Source: a virus
Length of the DNA stretch: 20,694 bases
Direction: 5' to 3' (one strand)
IMG/VR virus record: IMGVR_UViG_3300026094_000049
Coordinates: 1 to 20,694 of that record
Position numbers and translations under genes: made by a program. This document shows positions 19,601 to 20,694 of the stretch, piece after piece (the stretch's first letter is position 1; every line of letters starts with the position of its first letter). The notes below the pieces were generated by a model, which was not told the DNA's origin, ran no database searches, and worked only from the letters and a program-made list of their open reading frames with translations.

Positions 19601-19826
19601 CACCTATGTAAAAATCATCAGTTGAAAACGCTTTGGCCTGTTTTCTTCCAAAGTAGCCATTGAGTTTTTCGGCCGCTCCTGGCTGTATCAATTGATCTAT
19701 AGTGGAGGAAAGAAATTTGTTGTTTACTTCTGTTCTAAAGAATTTAGGTAAATGTTCCGCACCGGTTCTTTTTTGATTCGAACCCTTAGGAAGTGGTAGA
19801 TCATTTTGCCCGTTATTGTAAGCCAT
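4635..19826 (-). CDS. Giant modular virion structural protein (5,063 aa), probably baseplate-associated
   Basis: One uninterrupted 15.2-kb frame. The ATG at 19824-19826 overlaps the upstream TAA and follows a GGAGGA ribosome site. Approximate layout in residues: 1-160 conserved N-terminus (GYFGRKQAKAF near 58; Trp/Tyr-rich EYYAWNPHIDWDKF near 130); 330-565 two copies of a GxDxxNGM motif unit; 709-783 and 934-1009 beta repeats; 1165-1210 Trp-rich PWEMLGFSQKPDWW segment; 1540-1610 and 1840-1900 conserved-looking core; 2124-3152 FG-GAP propeller, split by an insert at 2208-2763; 3520-3596 and 3889-3976 GSGY repeats; 3994-5038 mainly beta repeats, plus an LRRGTLGT domain near 4911. Five CBM5/12-like motifs are scattered through it. 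No signal peptide, membrane segment, protease or S74 chaperone motif was seen. It resembles large virion proteins of marine myoviruses that I recall. Position after gp6 suggests the gp7 slot, but I see no sequence proof of gp7 homology. Likely role: baseplate periphery and host-surface binding (inference). Confidence 0.85.
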   Translation of the reverse strand: MAYNNGQNDLPLPKGSNQKRTGAEHLPKFFRTEVNNKFLSSTIDQLIQPGAAEKLNGYFGRKQAKAFSTDDFYIGDVSQQRENYQFEPATIIKDQLNNVSFYADYNDYINQITNLGGYTDDHSALNQQEYYAWNPHIDWDKFANFREYYWLPNGPTPVPVSGDSVSIKSTYTVSAVDNLDNFGFVFTPDGLTQNPELTLYRGVTYRFEIDAPGLPLSFRSQKTTAKRWTPGTLFTVGETVVYEGTVYQAVATHRSNDTLEADQEKWQIDTTFNLLNEVSQQGVEQGVIELTLNQNTPEYIYYVSDRDINAGGLIRVYDPEEAAFIDVENEILGKSNYTTGDGFDLSNGMKIYFQGTTRPETFQNGFYYVEGVGEAIQLIPESELTLAGAFVDNESIEFDSEGFDTIPYSTAIGYPREKDYLTINRTSIDGNLWSKYNRWFHRSVIERSAEITGTALLLDQSQRATRPIIEFEPNLKLFKFGTVSKQPVDLVDDFTVDVFSIIEGKEGYNVDGIDIANGMRVLFTADTDIRVKNQIYQVKFITFKGRRQISLVPADDTEALENESVFVGQGDVYKGSILYFNGESWEQAQNKEQTNQPPLFDIFNCDGDSLSDSTVYVSTDFAGTELFSYKQGLGSADSELGFPLAYRSIENVGDIVFEFDLLTDSATFCPDGEMPQQEKTSAGYLRRYSSRTDFEIENGWKIANEPSYQSVTRQFEAETDQTDFAVDVYDNSGMLDDLSVKVFINGLYTTDYTIETRRSTAFVILNNPVHENDVVRLQTRSSQPKNSNGFYEIPINLERNPLNRDVNELTLGEVNDHVGTIIEELDQFQGQYPGNSNLRDLGDITAFGKRIVKHSAPLNLALYHLLDKNANVVKSLRFAKSQYAKFKREFLQLARDLPDSGNVRQQVETILRELTKNNKNTDAFYFSDMIPRGGARVFRFDIISDQQIFFGLNSPFTLEAPSDQAVLVYLNGSQLMHGQDYRFNSEGFIELTAGQVRDDVLEVYEYESTTGSYVPPTPTKLGLFPSFVPEKQQDDTYIDPTDVIIGHDGSRIIAFNDFRDDLLLELEKRIYNNLKVEYNDELFDVYNYQQGTYRSNGIAKANLDTSLLVDFTEWLRLIDNDFTENPVYDRQNPFTWNHTGMTNWNGDAILGSWRNVYQEAYDTDAPHARPWEMLGFSQKPDWWNEQYGPAPYTQGNLLLWEDIEQGIVKQPGQTPVVYEKFARPGLTGHLPVDDAGNLVSPMASGYVDYYNSQLLDKNYQFGDWSPVETAWRKSSEYAFALLTAFVLNRPNSVFATAFDRTRQFRDLSGQISYQEENTQIQLEKINLPNTVQDNQRVFTSGLVNYVRDYITSNVTAVYDDYKSDISALNNQIGFKLAGLTSKEKFKLILDSRTPNNQGNVFVPEENYQIFFNTSAPIENIYYSGVVVEKRPAGFTVRGYNNQQPYFTYFKPVPANSDSTETIGGISANVINWDSEKTLTKGKIVQYENTIYRVTETHQTAANFDSGKFVKLPDIPIEGGRTAKFRTKFESQESEIRYGESFSEIQDVVDFLLGYGAWLESKGFVFDYYESDNGLVTNWKTSAREFLFWTTQNWEAGAVIAVSPAGIKFRFVSEFATVDSVYDTFYGYSLTKADGKKLQPGNVSVARINPNEFDIRTKNTADGIFGIRISLIQKEHAIIIDNKTVFGDIIYDQEPGYRQERIKVLGYRTAEWDGSINVPGFVYDDAKAEEWQPWRDYAIGDIVNYKEFYYAARNRVPGTAVFEARNWVRLPEKPSGGLLPNWEYKTNQFADFYDLDTDNFDAEQQKFAQHLIGYQNREYLANIINDDVSQYKFYQGFIQDKGTENAFRKLFDVLGSANRDSLEFYEEWAIKSGQYGAVDGFEEVEYLLDEQKFRTEPQQFQLTNQTSDTATDLIYRITPSEVFQTPENYDHRPFPEKTVVDTFTKNSGYVHPDDVDFQIDSYEDILELNFDDVTAGAKIWAGIDGTSWNVYAHIQTDYVIESIEDTANGFSVNLTTADIDLAVDEIIGLFNCENADGLYKIAGISNNSVELLSETVPELPETEIQGRITRFTSVRFEDFQDANTVIPLVEKGVSRIWVDETGNNSWAVYNRNDAFVEADSVTPDSQKGDNFAAAVDADRSNRTVVVGAPDEDAGKVYIYNRSSENQTLELNAVLEADEDLASPGQRFGASVAIDDTGNFIAVGSPQASDVKSTFAGDYSETKSYAENEIAELNDAYWQALVDIQGSVASIEVGSFQSVPQILLDLGLTNQNSEDVNVLLAGNYPYTNISEVDHFLVKAPQEMFEASVIGDEIELKWNTVSYAHQNAEQLQDVQPFNGSIDEIDADFLTSKHVISDKIDSILRFENSDNIPQIGQTIETITAFGTVAYVYANSPVDITVYVKNQNGDFGNSGAATTDIGEFVGQYETVAPAAQTADIDSFWNGYFKIDLSFTYDVANTAADLGKGLVYTDIIPAGDVDHGFYYNVLDFDTEISSSEDTKNSEVISLTYEAVSGPGGASGIFPSSLWAVRAPAELTGAVDSSAFTPLVNIGDTIDLFYNSLKTYANQEWKDPNSIGLAVSDISGTRTITDIWDGYIDFQIQNDYQGRPVEPKVGLTVRDTDFGGTAEVVFYQKFTNRLARVYVKNVSGQFALGDNFNQNRIIEYLADGSGSEEFDPASGSRAIGNILSRSLGLESAGIGKMLVFENPEPIEYTGTTSLIDAEYWFYNEQVVNGAPRPANVPSSANNDWLQVYRIPAGAAGNNIGPQNEGLYTVYQKAGGSQWLRVGSFIAPERTPNQRLGHTVEISTFNELQRLFVSTQSNAADAGKVYVIKNGLDNNQRFSWDLGINKLYAGQFDDNRRYFENDIVFEGGKLYSAATNIMPGLFDSADWQTLGQPIDYIGFIPNNTGLQLDNNSVLEQTGLLTFTRDTAASDTGEVVATSLEYSGDINRIAVYRSINGLFVLTQVITAQNPESAFGASISLSNDGTYLAIGAPLNDNENVNQGVVYVYEQINGFYELKQLVHPSEYGKALLFGSEVDFDGTTLIVTADNGDSEIETIFDSSATIFDRGLTDFVDVSANAGTVGIYQNLDGYFIYGQTIDYDKDGVRFFGRSIKANNNHVYAGLPTLAGDSSLQGRLVDYRRAVDSAVWVTQRSIKPTVDVDKIKQIILYDTRENQLVRRLDYIDVNQGKIPGPAEQEIDYKLYYDPAVYTDGEDVQIDVTNSWGEKQVGQVWWNLSNARFINPYQSSVTYSANNWNRLYSNTATVDIFEWTESDIPPSEWDRQSGTEQGFSRGITGTTRYGDNGYVEKRIYFRESKTFAIKYYFWVQNKSTVPQSQTRRLSAQSIANLIADPAAEGYQFITLIAPDQWAIFNCKRLIKNRDIALSIQYWTIDDQTINIHNQYQIITDGLTSSRPSRDVEQKWFDSLVGFDNARRPVPAIELSAKEKYGSLNRPRQSWFVNRAEALKQTVDRVNRVLQQNLIVDEKDISRLTEKEPQPIAQTGKWDRTVETEADLQFIGTARISQAQLSAVIENGRIINVDIEQSGRGYQNPPRVEIAGSGTGAEIRTEIDSNGSVVSAAIDEAGEYYSNNTQLTVRPYSVLVEKDLDLSGRWAIYERTDQEWTRVESQGFDVAQYWQYQDWYAQGYSAFTEVAFVIDQSYQLNGLGDSIGDIVKIESIGTGGWLLLEKIDDQENVDYTVNYKTIGRQNGTIQFDSALYDVTENLAGFDVTTFDDTVYDAIPSRETRIILETVRDNLFVDELSNEYNQLFFASLRYVFAEQNYVDWAFKTSFIKAQHNVGELEQKVTFQNDNLPNYEDYVNEVKPFKTNIREYLSSYEKLDNTRSMTTDFDLAPRFNTVTQKIEPYNPQVRDNSIIVQGITDYPQKHWLDEVGFSIEDIAVADAGSRYTAAPYVTITGGGGSGAKAVASVGRGGTVSDITVTDPGSGYISAPNVLINGSIADGGTAARAVAQLGGSPVRSIHSQIKFDRVSGQFVFENLETEETFVGTGTTFDFDLEWPMDLRTDKIAVFVDNTEVLGGQYSYKNVDNTDKDRERQNGRISFEQAPIANRSVRVVYYKNIDLLDAQDRINLLYQPDVGQLGNELGQLMEGIDYGGVQVDSYDFGGTTGWDADPWFTKSWDIYDTVFEDEVLYRKQVTLHFAGNIVPDAFDLDDSKILTQDSTTGTGYVEFIGNDTIQLECAMNAQFNTVDHVRIKEQDSSENAIFFEDSSFAIPTAVEETVILERPLALDTDYNIYVKEIDDNGNTVRNLRIDDPNFGSAEQTNNDAVTETITGDGSTQALVLSDYNIDTEPDVEDNTVLLIFRKTTSDGAFVPDPTTLDSQVTGGDLAYQTATGLAAGDIITDGDGFVTATTSSGPEELVPGQIIDTLDIQVFERPIGGSSSVINLNYVGDGTSLQFDITTKPIKQQNVFVKLNGIYQILDENYYINYGAQTVDFVQAPAESDRISITILGNSGNEILDIEQFTGNGVTTDFLTDVEYSDTQEAFVTVNGQKQTFDLLQSDNSFEISGNTLIRFAAAPAADSSINVMLLEQDTVQERNYSETSIDEFISDGSTTEFMLSNEIFQQQPARANTIVQAGNTVLNSGYSEVFEIVQNQTEYQLNINQIPVGEITFYEVEVYLNGSVLSQPEDYVFESAGVFDSSVSGANAGSGSIIKLNLGVAEAGDTMEVFVTSDGDYRFGFFDSDQQFVEERGTDSGKPVLHLDESPAAGEKIRVYSFSNHNSQGIQRYTVQVEENQEYLQGTAEYFEYRQLAKGVIALRAPATDAQWVWVTVNGISLDPSVDYWLSNDRQYVILVNEPNIGDKIDVFHLAEIPTTNKYGWRQFKDMLNRTHYKRLGQTFNLAADLRWYDTVIEVDDATDLPSPEYDSRYPGVIFVNGERIEYFVKDGNSLKQLRRGTLGTGIKQLYPTGTSFVEQGSSNSLPYNDRTDVQTFEGDGETVQYQVDFEMLMQDAVEIFVGGQRLRKNSIASFDPLLAQDSPEGDTVLPTEFAIQNNSVILNTAPGEGENITIIRKVGTVWSTQGVPLAQSESDISRFLQSQTTDLPR
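4715..7845 (-). repeat. C-terminal beta-sandwich repeats of the giant protein
   Basis: Repeats follow the pattern FxGDGxTxxF, VxVNGxxQ, a DY-type turn, IxFxxAPxxGDxIxV. Copies lie at about residues 3994-4078, 4286-4330 (poor second half), 4405-4473, 4475-4551, 4560-4692 (expanded), 4741-4826 and 4946-5038. Examples are YVGDGTSLQFDI with VFVKLNGIYQ, and FTGNGVTTDFL with AFVTVNGQKQ. Two earlier copies sit at 709-783 and 934-1009. Such immunoglobulin-like domains are common in phage fibres and adhesins, where they act as spacers or weak binders. Between the last two C-terminal copies, about 4840-4933, sits a separate domain with GVIFVNGERIEYF and LRRGTLGTG that I recall from other large phage structural proteins. 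Confidence 0.6.
7900..9270 (-). repeat. GSGY-type glycine-rich repeats in the giant protein (two separated pairs)
   Basis: The first pair is at residues 3520-3596 (SGRGYQNPPRVEIAGSGTGA and AGEYYSNNTQLTV). The second is at 3889-3976 (AGSRYTAAPYVTITGGGGSG and PGSGYISAPNVLINGS). Each unit runs GxGYxxxPxVxIxG, a Gly/Ala-rich stretch, then GxVxxIxVT. About 290 residues of unrelated-looking sequence separate the pairs. This unit recurs in many environmental phage structural proteins I recall. The first pair is more degenerate, which suggests it is older or under different constraint. Confidence 0.6.
10370..13460 (-). repeat. Seven FG-GAP-like beta-propeller blades encoded within the giant gene (interrupted)
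   Basis: Approximate blades by residue of the giant protein: 1, 2124-2179 (NFAAAVD, VVVGAPDEDAGKVYIYN); 2, 2180-2207 plus 2764-2793 (RFGASVAIDDTGNFIAVGSP, resumed by GLYTVYQKAGGSQWLRVGSF); 3, 2794-2846 (RLGHTVEIS, GKVYVIKNG); 4, 2911-2969 (RIAVYRSINGLFVLTQVI); 5, 2969-3023 (AFGASISLSNDGTYLAIGAP, GVVYVYEQINGFYELKQL); 6, 3024-3100 (LFGSEVDFDGTTLIVTAD, VGIYQNLDGYFIYGQTI); 7, 3101-3152 (FFGRSIKANNNHVYAGLP). The pattern FGxSV, about 10 residues, LxVGxP, GxVYVY, GxWxLxxxL is that of bacterial FG-GAP repeats. Blade 4 lacks a clear FG-GAP opening and blade 3 has lost the Pro, so the count of seven is my reading by eye. Confidence 0.65.
11534..13207 (-). other. Insert of about 555 residues inside propeller blade 2, with recurring segments
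   Basis: The second blade breaks off after AVGSPQASDV and resumes with EGLYTVYQKAGG. Between them lie a CBM5/12-like motif (residues 2214-2256) and two rounds of related segments: APQEMFEASVIGDEIELKWN (about 2294) against APAELTG followed by IGDTIDLFYN (about 2527); FGTVAYVY with VYVKNQNGDF (about 2380) against FGGTAEVVFY with VYVKNVSGQF (about 2615); WNGYFKIDL (about 2440) against WDGYIDFQI (about 2588). The last two elements occur in different order in the two rounds. This suggests duplication followed by rearrangement, or overlapping repeat phases. Confidence 0.5.
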
Positions 19827-20694
19827 TAGTAACTGAGTCCTCCGCCTGTTGACCCGCTGTCTGTGGTATTAGTCATAGTTGATGCACTTTGTATGCCTGT
19901 TATAGATGAAGCTGTTGATTGAGTGGTAATAGATCCATCAGCTTTTAAACTAGCTGCTGTTATCTCGTCAATGATGTCTATGTCGCTGACAATTGCTCCT
20001 GATATGAAAATTTCGTCTGATTCTGCTTTAATTTCATACAAGGACCCAAACACTTGGTTGCCTTGCTCCGGAACAATCACAAATGTGACAATGTCTGGCG
20101 ACAGTTCGTTCATCACATAGCCACTGAGTTCTGAAAAGAAAAATCTGTCGCCAAAGTCCCAGTTTTCCAGCGCAAAAAATCTGTTGATTGCTGCTATCAC
20201 TCTTGATTTCACATCATTGTCATTGATTACTAGGTCTGGATTTTTGACCACTTTGAACTGTGCTTGCAGATCAGATTCTGCTTTGCTGCCAAACAGCACT
20301 TTGTATTTCACAGGATGATAAATTATCTCGTCTGAGAGAGACTTGATTCTGTTTAGTTGCTGTCCATACGACACAAAAAGATTGTCCGAGCTAGGTGGCA
20401 AAGGTTTTTGAGATCGTTCGCCGTCTAACCATTGTCTGAATTCAACATCGTAGCCTCTTGTGAGCAAGTAACTGTCAATGATATTGGATGCACTGGGATC
20501 AATTCTTTGATTTTCGTCGGCTGCATGTAGGTATCTAAATGACAATTTGTCACGACCTACTTGTGCGCGATACTGTGTGTCAATGTTGAATCTAGCAGTG
20601 TCTTTGTTGAAACGTTCAAAAATGTTTTCTGCAATGTAATAAAACAGTTGAGCATCGTTGTATTGTGACAGCGGCGTTGCTAATGCGGTTGCTT
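19826..20694 (-). CDS. Baseplate wedge protein, T4 gp6-like (C-terminal part; 5' end beyond window)
   Basis: The frame is open to the window edge, giving 288 visible residues and a TAA stop. A TTG at 20543-20545 could be read as a start, but 49 more in-frame residues lie upstream and read as real protein (such as NDAQLFYYIAENIFERFN), so the TTG is internal and the gene is 5'-truncated by the window. Segments such as FRYLHAADENQRIDPS, ENWDFGDRFFFSEL and FGSLYEIKAESDEIFISG match what I recall of the C-terminal region of T4-like gp6. That protein forms the inner ring of baseplate wedges and joins neighbouring wedges around the hub. The last 35 or so residues are a Ser/Thr/Gly-rich tail ending GGGLSY that looks unstructured. 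The stop overlaps the start of the giant gene as TAATG, so translation is probably coupled. The gp6 call comes from remembered family features, not an alignment; another baseplate_J-like protein is the alternative. Confidence 0.75.
   Translation of the reverse strand, partial: ATALATPLSQYNDAQLFYYIAENIFERFNKDTARFNIDTQYRAQVGRDKLSFRYLHAADENQRIDPSASNIIDSYLLTRGYDVEFRQWLDGERSQKPLPPSSDNLFVSYGQQLNRIKSLSDEIIYHPVKYKVLFGSKAESDLQAQFKVVKNPDLVINDNDVKSRVIAAINRFFALENWDFGDRFFFSELSGYVMNELSPDIVTFVIVPEQGNQVFGSLYEIKAESDEIFISGAIVSDIDIIDEITAASLKADGSITTQSTASSITGIQSASTMTNTTDSGSTGGGLSY
19838..19843 (-). promoter_or_regulatory. Ribosome binding site of the giant gene
   Basis: GGAGGA lies 11 bases before the ATG at 19826, inside the Gly-Gly codons near the end of the gp6-like gene. 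It is the strongest anti-Shine-Dalgarno match among the starts in this window, though its spacer is longer than the 7 bases seen at the other starts. Together with the TAATG overlap it suggests coupled translation of the giant protein. Confidence 0.6.

Noticed and set aside
19826-20545. A complete 239-residue protein starting at TTG 20545
   Set aside because: The frame continues upstream without a stop to the window edge and encodes plausible protein, so this is the 3' part of a longer gene.
1-20694. tRNA genes, terminators, insertion sequences or CRISPR arrays
   Set aside because: Intergenic space totals only about 43 bases in three gaps, and no cloverleaf, hairpin plus T-run, inverted terminal repeat or spaced direct repeat was recognised.

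Overview
The window looks like part of the baseplate and tail-fibre region of a large contractile-tailed (T4-like, myovirus-type) phage, most plausibly marine. This rests on an upstream partial gene resembling the C-terminal part of T4 baseplate wedge protein gp6, a tail-collar fibre gene, tandem fibre genes of the kind seen in cyanophages and pelagiphages, and a giant structural protein whose N-terminal region resembles large virion proteins of environmental myoviruses. The DNA is moderately AT-rich (about 40% GC by eye). Nothing in the window identifies the host. No tRNA, integrase, transposase, CRISPR array or metabolic gene was seen.

All genes lie on the minus strand, so transcription runs from high to low coordinates. 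In that order: (1) 20694-19826, the C-terminal 288 residues of a gp6-like baseplate wedge protein; (2) 19826-4635, one unbroken 5,063-codon gene for a giant modular virion protein; (3) 4613-3999, a 204-residue conserved structural protein; (4) 3996-1975, a 673-residue tail fibre ending in a phage tail-collar domain; (5) 1975-80, a 631-residue fibre paralogue with a different C-terminus; (6) 59-1, the first 19 codons of a third fibre gene. Packing is extreme: two junctions are TAATG overlaps, and the others leave 2, 20 and 21 bases. A late-promoter-like GATAAATA box at the end of the giant gene may start a separate transcript for the 204-residue protein and the fibres.

The giant protein occupies the place where T4 has gene 7, immediately after gene 6, and makes up about 73% of the window. 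Its visible architecture is a conserved N-terminal region, five carbohydrate-binding-module-like motifs, an apparent seven-bladed FG-GAP beta-propeller whose second blade is split by an insert of about 555 residues, four GSGY-type glycine-rich repeats, and at least nine immunoglobulin-like beta repeats concentrated near the C-terminus. The simplest reading is a baseplate-associated giant structural protein or adhesin that works with the following fibres in host recognition. Attachment to the baseplate is inferred from gene order, not shown by the sequence.
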